Below are positions 1 through 7,345 of a DNA stretch of 14,207 nt, one piece after another. This DNA comes from JANXZO01 sp964355115 (GTDB taxonomy: Bacteria > Bacteroidota > Bacteroidia > Bacteroidales > FEN-979). Numbering within the stretch: position 1 is the stretch's first letter; each line of letters starts with the position of its first letter. Made by a program: the position numbers and the translations under genes. The notes beneath the pieces were generated by a model. The model was not told the DNA's origin. It worked only from the letters and a program-made list of their open reading frames with translations, and did not search any database. The DNA lies in the NCBI GenBank assembly GCA_964355115.1, contig CAYHCQ010000091.1:1-14207 (forward strand), in the 5' to 3' direction.

Positions 1-2085
1 CTGGCGCAGCTCTTCTTTCTGCATGACCAGCTCTTTCGCCTGTTCCTGTGTTTTTGAAAGCAGTTCCTGAACTCTTTCACGTGAACGGGCGGTGTTGATA
101 GCTACCGAGATATTATCAAGGGAGATCTCAAGAAAATTCTGTTTTTGTGCGTCGAAGGCCTCAAACGAGCCCAGTTGAATTACCCCGATGAGTTGTCCTT
201 CGTAAAGGATCGGCGATATAATAAAATGCCGGGGTTGGATAACATCAGGACCCATGTTCACCTTAGGCCCGTCATATTCTGAAGAGAAGAAGGTGAGCAT
301 TTTCCGCTCCTTGGCCACCTGCCCGATCAGCCCTTCTCCAATTGCAAGGGAATCTTTCCCAAGGGATTTGGCACTGCCTGCATAGGAGGCGGCGAGCTGA
401 AGAAAGTTCTTGTCGCCGATGAGAAAGAGGAACCCAAGTTGTGCGTTCAGGTAACGTGCGAGAAAGTTGATAACCTCGTCCGATAGTTCAGTAATGCTGC
501 TTTCCCCGCTAATTTTTAATCCAAGCTCGTTAATCCCGGTTTTAAGCCAGTCCTGACCCATTATTTCTATGTGGGCCTCCCGAAGCTTCATGGTCATCTC
601 ATAGAGTGCTATCCCCAGGGTATCCTGGTCGCTTCGGGGCATAATATTGGTAGAATAGTCGCCGCTGGCTATAGATTTTGCCTGCTTGACGACATTTTTA
701 AAGCTCTCCACCATCTCATTCATCGAAATGGCCATCGTATCCTTGTCGCTGCGAACCTTAACGGTTTTACTGTAATCCCCCAGGGCTACCGACTGGCTTA
801 CCTCTGCAAATGACTGCAACGATTTTACGAGCCAGTTGAATGTATCCTTCATTTCGCCAACCTCATTTTCAGCCACCTGGATATCTTTGCTGACAAGTTC
901 GCCATGGGCCACCTGTTTTGCCCATTCGGATATTCTTTTTATCGGGTAAACAAAGCGGCGGGTAGCGATGATGGAAAGAATGACTACGATGATGGTGGTG
1001 AGGATGAGTGATATTTTGGCGAAGGTTGATAATTCGCGCGCCACCACATGGGCTTCATCCTGGTCGATCTCTTCAACGAGAGCCCAGTTTACGCCCAGTT
1101 TTTCGAGCACCTCGAGGTTGCGGTAGAGTCCCATCACCACGGTTCCGTTTGAGCTCCGGTAAATGGTTACCTCCTCAGTAATCGGCTTGCCGTCGGAGGA
1201 GAGTGTAACGTTATTGAGTTTGACACCTTGCCAGATGCGGGTTTTATCGTTTGCGCCCGAATCGGCGAGGACCCTGGATTTGTCGCCGATTTTACTGGCA
1301 GATCTCAGTTTCAGATCGAGCCCTACCAGATACACATGACCTGAATTTCCGAATCCGATCCCGTACTGAATGATTTTGTCGATTTGTTCGGTGTTGATGC
1401 GGAGTGCAATTATACCGATCTTCTGGCCGTCGGATCCATAAGCAGGCTGTGCAAGGAAGCCACATAACTCATTATTTGCCGGGGGGTAAAGTTCCAGGTC
1501 GGAAAAGAGAGGTTTGCCGCTATTCAGTATTTTGCGGGTTGTTTTACCAAAAGATGTGGCCGACAGAGGACCTGAAATGAGGTTGGCTCCCAGGTCGGGT
1601 CCGGCAACGAGTTCAAAAAGGATCTTCCCACTGGTATTGATAAAATAGATGTTAGAGATGCCATCCGGCATATAGGTTTTCAGCAAACCGTTACGAACGG
1701 TTTCAACCTGTTTCTGCAAATTGGCTGAAGTTTTTACAACACCTTCCGGATTGTCTTGCGGCATGTTTTCGCCATGAATTGCTTCGAGCAGATGAACCGT
1801 ATTACCATCGCGCGATACATCATCGAGATAATCGGTCATCTCCTGAAAGTAGGAGGAAAGATAATTCATCCGAAGCTGAGAGGTGGTGAACAACGATTTT
1901 TTCGCCATCACGTTGAGCCCCTGGTAATAGTAGAGGAAGTTGATAAAACTCAGGGTGGCCAACGGGATAAGGGCAATGGCCAGGAACCAGAGCAAGAGTG
2001 TTTTTCCGATCCCCATGTTTTTCAGGGTACGGTAATCAAATTCCATAACAAACCTAACCAGGTTTTTCCATGCTTGCTTGATCAT
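1..2085 (-). CDS. Membrane sensor histidine kinase, N-terminal part (Cache-like, tandem HAMP, GAF); runs off left edge
   Basis: The frame is open from ATG at 2085 to base 1 with no stop, giving 695 residues without the C-terminus. Residues 28-50 form a membrane helix. Residues about 55-350 are a large extracytoplasmic region resembling a double Cache (dCache) sensor, and 356-375 form a second helix. A HAMP unit follows (376-425, with RRFVYPIKRISEWA), then two more HAMP-like units with GDYS at 436-439 and 475-478. Residues about 516-665 look like a GAF domain, and 666-695 are a Gln/Glu-rich coiled coil. In this family such a coiled coil leads to HisKA/HATPase and often receiver domains, so I infer that a kinase core lies outside the window. 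Inferred role: sensing a small periplasmic ligand and a cytoplasmic cue. It starts 15 bases after the stop of the upstream hybrid kinase, so the two are probably co-transcribed. No clear Shine-Dalgarno sequence precedes the ATG. A methyl-accepting-type output is less likely because of the GAF and coiled coil. Confidence 0.85.
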   Translation of the reverse strand, partial: MIKQAWKNLVRFVMEFDYRTLKNMGIGKTLLLWFLAIALIPLATLSFINFLYYYQGLNVMAKKSLFTTSQLRMNYLSSYFQEMTDYLDDVSRDGNTVHLLEAIHGENMPQDNPEGVVKTSANLQKQVETVRNGLLKTYMPDGISNIYFINTSGKILFELVAGPDLGANLISGPLSATSFGKTTRKILNSGKPLFSDLELYPPANNELCGFLAQPAYGSDGQKIGIIALRINTEQIDKIIQYGIGFGNSGHVYLVGLDLKLRSASKIGDKSRVLADSGANDKTRIWQGVKLNNVTLSSDGKPITEEVTIYRSSNGTVVMGLYRNLEVLEKLGVNWALVEEIDQDEAHVVARELSTFAKISLILTTIIVVILSIIATRRFVYPIKRISEWAKQVAHGELVSKDIQVAENEVGEMKDTFNWLVKSLQSFAEVSQSVALGDYSKTVKVRSDKDTMAISMNEMVESFKNVVKQAKSIASGDYSTNIMPRSDQDTLGIALYEMTMKLREAHIEIMGQDWLKTGINELGLKISGESSITELSDEVINFLARYLNAQLGFLFLIGDKNFLQLAASYAGSAKSLGKDSLAIGEGLIGQVAKERKMLTFFSSEYDGPKVNMGPDVIQPRHFIISPILYEGQLIGVIQLGSFEAFDAQKQNFLEISLDNISVAINTARSRERVQELLSKTQEQAKELVMQKEELRQ

Positions 2086-2100
2086 AGGCGATCGCGGCTT

Positions 2101-4140
2101 TTACTTGTAACAATATTTTTCGATGGTACCAAATACGTCTTCAGGATGTAATGGTTTGGAAATATAATCATCCATTCCCGCTTCAATACATTTTTCGCGA
2201 TCTCCCTTCATTGCGTTGGCAGTTAGCGCAATGATCGGAGTCATCCTGTTTTTTCCTTCATTATCGCTGCGGATGGCCCGGGTGGCATCAAATCCGTCCA
2301 TTTCAGGCATCATTACATCCATCAGGATCAGGTCGAATGCAGTTTCGCGTGTTTTTTTCACCGCCTCTGCTCCGTTGACGGCCGTTACCACATCCCAACC
2401 TTTTTTCGCAAGGAGCTGCACAACGATCTTCTGGTTAATAAGCTGGTCTTCAGCGAGAAGAATATTGAGTTTACGGGTTTGGTATGAGGCCGGGGTATCG
2501 GTGCTGGCGATATCGGGCAACGAAGGGAGGTTAAAATCAACCCGGTAAATTCGTTGAATCAGGCTACGGAGTTCTTTCTGCAGAACCGGTTTAAAAAGAT
2601 AAAATCTGATGTCCTCAGATTGGATCTGCCGGATTGAGTGAATTGACTTGTCGTCGGTCATTATCACAAATTCAGGGGTGCTGCCTTCATGCAGCGAATC
2701 ACGCAGCAACTTCACCAGAGGTTTCCCCTGGTATGAAAAAAGCAAGTGGTCGATAATTATAATGCCGTAATGGCTACCTTTTCCAGATGCCAGCACCCTC
2801 AGGGCCTCTCCGCCAGAGGTGACAATGTCAGCAGGAATGTTCCAGGCACTGAAAAAGGAGTGGATCTGGAGGTTATGTTCAGGGTGGGCGTCGACTATGA
2901 GTACCTGAAGGGATTTTAATATTTCAGGCAGAGGCATTTTCCAGGCGTTCTCGGAATTATTAGATGATTTGAGAGGCAGGTTGAACCGGAATTTACTTCC
3001 CTTTCCGGGTTTGCTTTCCACTCCGATGGTGCCGCCCATCATTTCGACAAGTTTTTTTGAGATGGTAAGTCCGAGACCGGTACCACCATAATTACGTGCG
3101 GTAGATATATCGGCCTGCTTATACGATTCGAACAGGGTGTCGGTTTTATCGGGAGCAATGCCGATCCCTGTATCCTTTACCGAGAAAAGAACCTGGCTCA
3201 CCTCTGCCTTTTTATCAAGAATCTCCACGGAAAGTGTCACTGATCCTTCGTTGGTGAATTTAATAGCATTACCAAGGAGGTTTATGAGCACCTGGCGGAT
3301 GCGTGTTGGATCCCCGGTGAACATATCGGGCATGGTTGCCGGGTGTATCAGGATAAACTCAAGCTTCTTCTGGAATGTCTTCACGGAGAGCAGTCTGACG
3401 ATCTTCTCGAGAAGGTCGCGCAAACTGAATTCAATCATTTCGATTTCGAGTTTTTCGGCTTCTATTTTCGAAATGTCAAGAATCTCGTTGATGATCTCAA
3501 GCAGGGATTCGCTGCTCTGTTTGATATCGGTAAGGTGTTCGTAATACTGATCGGGAATATCGCGGTCCATCAGTATCAGGTCGGTCATCCCTATGATGCC
3601 GTTGAGCGGGGTACGGATTTCGTGGCTCATGCTGGCCAGGAAAGAACTCTTCGCCAGAGTAGCCTCTTCGGCGATGCGACGTGCCTTTTCCAGTTCGGCA
3701 ATGGTTCCCTGCAGCTGTTTGGTGGTAAACTGCAGTGCATGCTTCTGTTTAAAAAAGTCGATGTATGCACGGATTTTATTCTGCAGAATCTTGCGGTCGA
3801 GTGGTTTGTAAAGGTAATCGACGGCACCGGTTTCATATCCCCTGAAAATCTGTTTTGGCTGGCGGAATGTGGCGGTAATGAAGATGATGGGAATACTTTT
3901 TGTGCGTTCGCTGCCGCGCATCAGTTCCGCGGTTTCGAAGCCATCCATGCCCGGCATATTCACATCGAGAAGAACCAGCGAAATGTCGTGGTCGATCATA
4001 AGACCGAGGGCCTCATTGCCCGACATTGCTTTGATAATATTCAGTTCCGTACTGTCGATAATACTTTCAAGTGTGAGCAGGTTTTCCTGCCTGTCGTCGA
4101 CAATGAGGATATTGAACTTTTCAGGATTGGTCTCCATCAT
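2101..4140 (-). CDS. Soluble hybrid histidine kinase / response regulator (REC-HisKA-HATPase-REC-REC)
   Basis: This 679-residue protein has no membrane segment. REC1 (about 9-130) has acidic pocket D15/D16, phospho-acceptor D59 in LLDVNMPGMDG, T89 and K112. A coiled coil (131-165) leads to HisKA with H173 in SFLASMSHEIRTPLNG. The HATPase (about 275-391) has the N-box around N291, G1 box DTGIGIA (D323) and G2 box GGTGLGL (352-358). REC2 (411-530) is degenerate: VDAHP gives D417 but A418, the likely acceptor is D464 in IIIDHLL without the usual MP after it, and K517 is kept. REC3 (558-679) looks active: E564/D565, D608 in LMDVMMPEMDG, T640 and K662. It is probably a relay node in which REC1 receives phosphate or controls the kinase and REC3 is the output receiver; no HPt or DNA-binding domain is visible. 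The start at ATGATG follows a promoter match about 70 bases upstream. It is first in an operon with the membrane sensor gene, its most likely partner, though this is inferred from position only. Confidence 0.93.
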   Translation of the reverse strand: MMETNPEKFNILIVDDRQENLLTLESIIDSTELNIIKAMSGNEALGLMIDHDISLVLLDVNMPGMDGFETAELMRGSERTKSIPIIFITATFRQPKQIFRGYETGAVDYLYKPLDRKILQNKIRAYIDFFKQKHALQFTTKQLQGTIAELEKARRIAEEATLAKSSFLASMSHEIRTPLNGIIGMTDLILMDRDIPDQYYEHLTDIKQSSESLLEIINEILDISKIEAEKLEIEMIEFSLRDLLEKIVRLLSVKTFQKKLEFILIHPATMPDMFTGDPTRIRQVLINLLGNAIKFTNEGSVTLSVEILDKKAEVSQVLFSVKDTGIGIAPDKTDTLFESYKQADISTARNYGGTGLGLTISKKLVEMMGGTIGVESKPGKGSKFRFNLPLKSSNNSENAWKMPLPEILKSLQVLIVDAHPEHNLQIHSFFSAWNIPADIVTSGGEALRVLASGKGSHYGIIIIDHLLFSYQGKPLVKLLRDSLHEGSTPEFVIMTDDKSIHSIRQIQSEDIRFYLFKPVLQKELRSLIQRIYRVDFNLPSLPDIASTDTPASYQTRKLNILLAEDQLINQKIVVQLLAKKGWDVVTAVNGAEAVKKTRETAFDLILMDVMMPEMDGFDATRAIRSDNEGKNRMTPIIALTANAMKGDREKCIEAGMDDYISKPLHPEDVFGTIEKYCYK

Positions 4141-4208
4141 ATGAAATATTAAATCACCGCACCTTCAGTTTTCGCCGAACCGAATGAGCTGCAAGTGGGT
4201 ATTATCTA

Positions 4209-4216
4209 CAAATGTA
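4209..4216 (-). promoter_or_regulatory. Predicted Bacteroidetes-type -7 box for the sensor kinase operon
   Basis: The minus strand reads TACATTTG, an exact match to TAnnTTTG. The -33 element is weak: TTA rather than TTG, 19 bases upstream. Transcription would begin near 4202, leaving a leader of about 60 bases before the ATG at 4140. It is divergent from, and interleaved with, the promoter of the plus-strand transporter gene. Confidence 0.5.
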
Positions 4217-4229
4217 TTATTATTTTGAA

Positions 4230-4262
4230 TTGTATACCTAACGTAAAATTACTTTATTTTTG
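4230..4262 (+). promoter_or_regulatory. Predicted Bacteroidetes-type promoter for the sugar transporter operon
   Basis: The plus strand has TATTTTTG (4255-4262), an exact TAnnTTTG match, with TTG at 4230-4232 and a 22-base spacer, slightly longer than the usual 19-21. Transcription would begin near 4269, about 34 bases before the ATG at 4303. AAGGGG at 4281-4286 is purine-rich but 16 bases from the start, too far for a good Shine-Dalgarno site. Confidence 0.55.
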
Positions 4263-4302
4263 CCGGAATTAACTGCATTTAAGGGGACAAAATTTTGATT
4301 TC

Positions 4303-5655
4303 ATGACACATCAGGGAACCATTCAGAATACACCCGCCAGGGGGAGTTATGCTCTCTCGATCACCATTATCGGACTCTTTTTCTTCATCTTCGGGTTTGT
4401 GACCTGGCTTAACGGGATCCTGATTCCTTATCTCAAGATCGCCTGTGAGCTTTCAAATTTCCAGGCTCTGTTCGTTGCCTTCGCTTTTTACATCTCCTAC
4501 ACTGTGATGGCTTTGCCTTCATCGTGGGTATTAAAGAAGACCGGGTTCAAGAACGGTATGATGGTTGGGCTCTGGGTGATGGCGCTTGGCACCCTGCTGT
4601 TTATTCCGGCTGCATTGCTGCGCACCTATGCCCTCTTCCTGCTTGGCCTCTTTGTATTGGGTACCGGGCTGGCCATACTGCAAACCGCCTCCAATCCGTA
4701 CATCACGATCATAGGTCCCCGCGAGAGCGCTGCCCGCCGCATCAGCATCATGGGGATCTGCAACAAGCTGGCAGGTGCCATTGCTCCGCTGATACTTGCC
4801 TATTTTATCCTTCATGACGGGGATACTTTCGTAAAAAGCCTCGAAAACCTTAGCAACGAGGCGAGGATCGATGCCCTTGACGGGCTTGCCCGAAGGGTGA
4901 TCAATCCCTACCTGGTAATGACCGTGGTTCTCTTTGCGCTGGGGCTCTTCATCCGTAAGGCGCCATTGCCCGAAGTGGAGGCAGAGCAGGTGAGTGAGAC
5001 CGACAACGATTATGCTGCGACGAAGAGATCAATTTTCGGTTTCCCTCACCTTATCCTGGGGGTTATAACTCTCTTCTTCTATGTTGGTGTTGAGGTGATT
5101 GCGGGAGATACTATAATCCGTTACGGACTTTCGATAGGAGTGGCCCTCGAGTCGGCAAAAAATTTCACTTCGCTTGTTCTGGTTGCTATGGTTCTTGGTT
5201 ACATCCTTGGAATATTGCTTATCCCACGCATCATTTCGCAAAAAACAGCACTTGCCTGGTGCGGTATACTTGGGATTATTTTCACTGTTTTCATTACCGC
5301 CATGCCGGTGACGGCGCAGTTTTCATTCCCCTTCATCGACCTTATGACCCTCAAACCGGTTGTACTGGTTTTACCTTACACCATTCTTTTCGTCGGGTTG
5401 TTGGGTTTGGCCAATGCCCTGGTTTGGCCCGCTATCTGGCCACTGGCCATTCATGACCTTGGAAAATTCATTAAAACCGGGTCGGCTATGCTTATCATGG
5501 GTATTGCCGGTGGCGCCATCCTGCCTCTACTGTGGGGTTATCTTTCCGATATCTGGTCACCACAGCAGGCTTACTGGCTCGCCATTCCCTGTTATGTTAT
5601 CATAATATATTTTGCATTAAGGGGCCACAAAATCAGGTCCTGGAAAAACCAATAG
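4303..5655 (+). CDS. Sugar MFS transporter, FucP family, GluP/NagP-like subgroup
   Basis: This is a 450-residue inner-membrane protein of about 12 helices, full length for the FucP family of proton-coupled sugar importers. Diagnostic stretches are FGFVTWLNGILIPYLK (30-45), the loop LPSSWVLKKTG (71-81), QTASNPYITIIGP (127-139) and MGICNKLAGAIAPL (150-163). From memory of the E. coli FucP sequence, its essential carboxylates D46 and E135 align with G38 and Q127 here. This is the pattern of the glucose/galactose (GluP) and N-acetylglucosamine (NagP) branches rather than the fucose branch, so the substrate is probably a hexose or N-acetylhexosamine. The next gene, a nucleotidyltransferase, begins 2 bases after the TAG stop, which suggests translational coupling. 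The ATG at 4303 follows a good promoter match. The family call is firm; the substrate is not. Confidence 0.93.
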   Translation: MTHQGTIQNTPARGSYALSITIIGLFFFIFGFVTWLNGILIPYLKIACELSNFQALFVAFAFYISYTVMALPSSWVLKKTGFKNGMMVGLWVMALGTLLFIPAALLRTYALFLLGLFVLGTGLAILQTASNPYITIIGPRESAARRISIMGICNKLAGAIAPLILAYFILHDGDTFVKSLENLSNEARIDALDGLARRVINPYLVMTVVLFALGLFIRKAPLPEVEAEQVSETDNDYAATKRSIFGFPHLILGVITLFFYVGVEVIAGDTIIRYGLSIGVALESAKNFTSLVLVAMVLGYILGILLIPRIISQKTALAWCGILGIIFTVFITAMPVTAQFSFPFIDLMTLKPVVLVLPYTILFVGLLGLANALVWPAIWPLAIHDLGKFIKTGSAMLIMGIAGGAILPLLWGYLSDIWSPQQAYWLAIPCYVIIIYFALRGHKIRSWKNQ

Positions 5656-5657
5656 CC

Positions 5658-6566
5658 ATGAAACCTACCTTACTGATACTTGCAGCCGGAATCGGCAGCC
5701 GCTACGGAGGACTCAAACAGCTTGACAAGATAGGGCCCTCGGGAGAGACCATTATCGATTATTCGATTTATGACGCCATACGTGCGGGCTTCGGCAAGGT
5801 GATCTTCATCATAAAAGAGAGTATTGAGGATGATTTCAAGGAGACCTTTGTTGAGAAGCTGAAGGATAAAATTGCGATCGATTATGTGTTCCAGGAGATC
5901 TGGATGGTTCCTGAGGGGGTGCTGGTGCCCGACGAACGACAGAAACCCTGGGGAACAGGCCATGCCGTGATGATGGCTGATGGGAAAATCGATGGTCCGT
6001 TTGCCGTAATCAACTCCGACGATTTTTACGGACGAGGAGCTTATGAAACATTGGCCAATTATTATAAAGAGTGGACCCCTGCAAGGGAAAACGACTACTG
6101 CATGGTAGGTTACCATGTAGCAAACACACTTTCAGAATTCGGTTCGGTTTCCCGGGGAGTATGCCGGGGCGATGCCTCCTCGCATCTTGTTGACGTGGTG
6201 GAGCGCACACACATTGAGCGTGGCCCTGTTGGTATCGCCTACAAGGATGAACACGGGAATTTTATAGATCTGGCGGGACAGACAATCGTATCGATGAATT
6301 TCTGGGGGTTCACGCCCTCGTTTTTCAAGCACCTGAATGAAGCTTTCGGAGAGTTTATCCGGAAGAATTCCGAAAACCTGAAGGCTGAATTCTTCATCCC
6401 GAGCATGGTGAATGAGCTGATAAATACCCGGCAGGCCACGGTTAAAATCCTCGATTGTCATGATAAATGGTTCGGGATGACCTACAAGGAGGACAGGGAA
6501 ACAGTTGTGAGGAGCATCAGGGAGTTGGTCAGGCAAGGGATATACCCTGAAAATTTGTGGGGCTGA
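5658..6566 (+). CDS. Sugar-nucleotidyltransferase-like protein (NTP_transferase fold)
   Basis: This 302-residue protein opens with LLILAAGIGSRYGGLKQL (5-22), a compact form of the GxGxR nucleotide-binding signature of sugar-1-phosphate nucleotidylyltransferases, with K20 as the likely key lysine. GTGHA (99-103), INSDDFYG (118-125, Asp pair for metal) and VSMNFWGF (211-218) match the rest of the fold. The expected reaction is NTP plus sugar-1-phosphate giving NDP-sugar and pyrophosphate in the cytoplasm. There is no left-handed beta-helix acyltransferase domain, so it is single-function. I chose ATG at 5658 because the LAAG motif should lie near the N-terminus; the frame opens further upstream (to 5532), but that part lies inside the transporter gene. 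The 2-base gap links it to sugar uptake. The sugar-1-kinase often found with this gene pair in Bacteroidetes is not in the window. The actual sugar and nucleotide cannot be read from sequence. Confidence 0.88.
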   Translation: MKPTLLILAAGIGSRYGGLKQLDKIGPSGETIIDYSIYDAIRAGFGKVIFIIKESIEDDFKETFVEKLKDKIAIDYVFQEIWMVPEGVLVPDERQKPWGTGHAVMMADGKIDGPFAVINSDDFYGRGAYETLANYYKEWTPARENDYCMVGYHVANTLSEFGSVSRGVCRGDASSHLVDVVERTHIERGPVGIAYKDEHGNFIDLAGQTIVSMNFWGFTPSFFKHLNEAFGEFIRKNSENLKAEFFIPSMVNELINTRQATVKILDCHDKWFGMTYKEDRETVVRSIRELVRQGIYPENLWG

Positions 6567-6575
6567 TCAAATTTT
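6550..6575 (+). terminator. AT-rich inverted repeat over the stop codon; possible weak terminator
   Basis: AAAATTTG (6550-6557) and CAAATTTT (6568-6575) form a perfect 8-bp stem around a 10-base loop that holds the TGA stop of the nucleotidyltransferase gene. The stem is almost all A-T and its own U-stretch is part of the stem, so it is a poor intrinsic terminator. It sits at a plausible place, between this gene and the next promoter box. Confidence 0.25.
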
Positions 6576-6623
6576 TCACAAGCCTTTCCGTTATGATAAC
6601 CGGGACTGCCGAAAAAAAATGGC

Positions 6624-6631
6624 TATCTTTG
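6624..6631 (+). promoter_or_regulatory. Predicted -7 promoter box for the beta-barrel gene
   Basis: TATCTTTG matches TAnnTTTG exactly in the 86-base gap before the barrel gene. No convincing TTG is found 19-22 bases upstream, so support is limited to the -7 box. Transcription would start near 6638, giving a very short leader of about 15 bases. Confidence 0.4.
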
Positions 6632-6652
6632 TCACTGGTAAAAATTATTCCT

Positions 6653-7345
6653 ATGAACCTTAACAAGCGCATTTTATTCTTTCTTCCGACTCTTGTCATT
6701 CTGTTTCTGCTGCTTAATTCAATGCAGAGCAGGGCTCAGGTGCTCAACGAAACCACCAAAAAACGTATCGGCGTGGGAGTCGGTATGTTTACCGATATCT
6801 GGCAGAATATTCCTTCCGATGTGAATACCCGTACAATCAACCAGGGGGTTCATGCTTTGGTGCTTTATGGCGTTCCTTTCGGAAAGAGTAATTTCGGATT
6901 CGGTATCGGGCTTGGTCTTTCTGTTCACAATATGTATGGTAATTTTGCCGTCACCAGCAGAGATGACACCACCCGGTTCACGCGCATTCCCGACTCACTG
7001 AGTTATAAGAGGAGCAAGATGACGCTTCCGTATCTTGAACTGCCCATTGAATTTCATTTTGCAACAAAGAAAAAATTTGCTGTTGGCCTCGGTTTTAAAC
7101 TTGGGTACCTGCTGCCTGCTTTTACAAAATATGTTGGCGACAATCCGCTCCCTCCCCACGACGAGTTACGTATGAAACTCAGGAACATTAAGAATCTTGA
7201 GAGTTTTGCTTACGGACCTTATTTGCGTATTGGTTATAAATGGTTTCACCTTTATGGATATTTCCAGTTGTCGGAGGTGTTTAAAAAGGGATTGGGCCCT
7301 GCCGTTTATCCCATCACCGTGGGATTCCTGCTGAGGCCTTTCTGA
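6653..7345 (+). CDS. Outer-membrane beta-barrel protein (PF13568-like porin family)
   Basis: With ATG at 6653 the protein has 230 residues and begins with a clear signal peptide: K5/R6, a hydrophobic core at 7-21, then a likely cut near SRAQ (26-29). The mature part has alternating aromatic/Gly strands such as FGFGIGLGLSVHNMYG (81-96), and LPYLELPIEFHF (125-136), a stretch typical of the OMP_b-brl_2 barrels of Bacteroidetes. It ends in Phe (LLRPF), as many outer-membrane barrels do. The frame is open upstream to 6557, but that would put extra residues before the signal peptide and overlap the previous gene, so I reject that start. The specific role is unknown; PorT of type IX secretion belongs to the same broad fold, but I do not see PorT-specific motifs. 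It converges on the PAP2-like gene with no spacer. Confidence 0.82.
   Translation: MNLNKRILFFLPTLVILFLLLNSMQSRAQVLNETTKKRIGVGVGMFTDIWQNIPSDVNTRTINQGVHALVLYGVPFGKSNFGFGIGLGLSVHNMYGNFAVTSRDDTTRFTRIPDSLSYKRSKMTLPYLELPIEFHFATKKKFAVGLGFKLGYLLPAFTKYVGDNPLPPHDELRMKLRNIKNLESFAYGPYLRIGYKWFHLYGYFQLSEVFKKGLGPAVYPITVGFLLRPF

Noticed and set aside
3343..4152. Long plus-strand open frame opposite the hybrid kinase
   Set aside because: It lies entirely antisense to a gene with full catalytic motifs, has no recognisable domain, and reflects codon bias of the true gene.
5532..5657. Upstream extension of the nucleotidyltransferase frame
   Set aside because: It overlaps the transporter's last helices and would put over 40 extra residues before the LAAGxG motif, which should be N-terminal.
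6557..6652. Upstream extension of the beta-barrel frame
   Set aside because: It would bury the signal peptide inside the protein and overlap both the previous stop and the promoter box at 6624.
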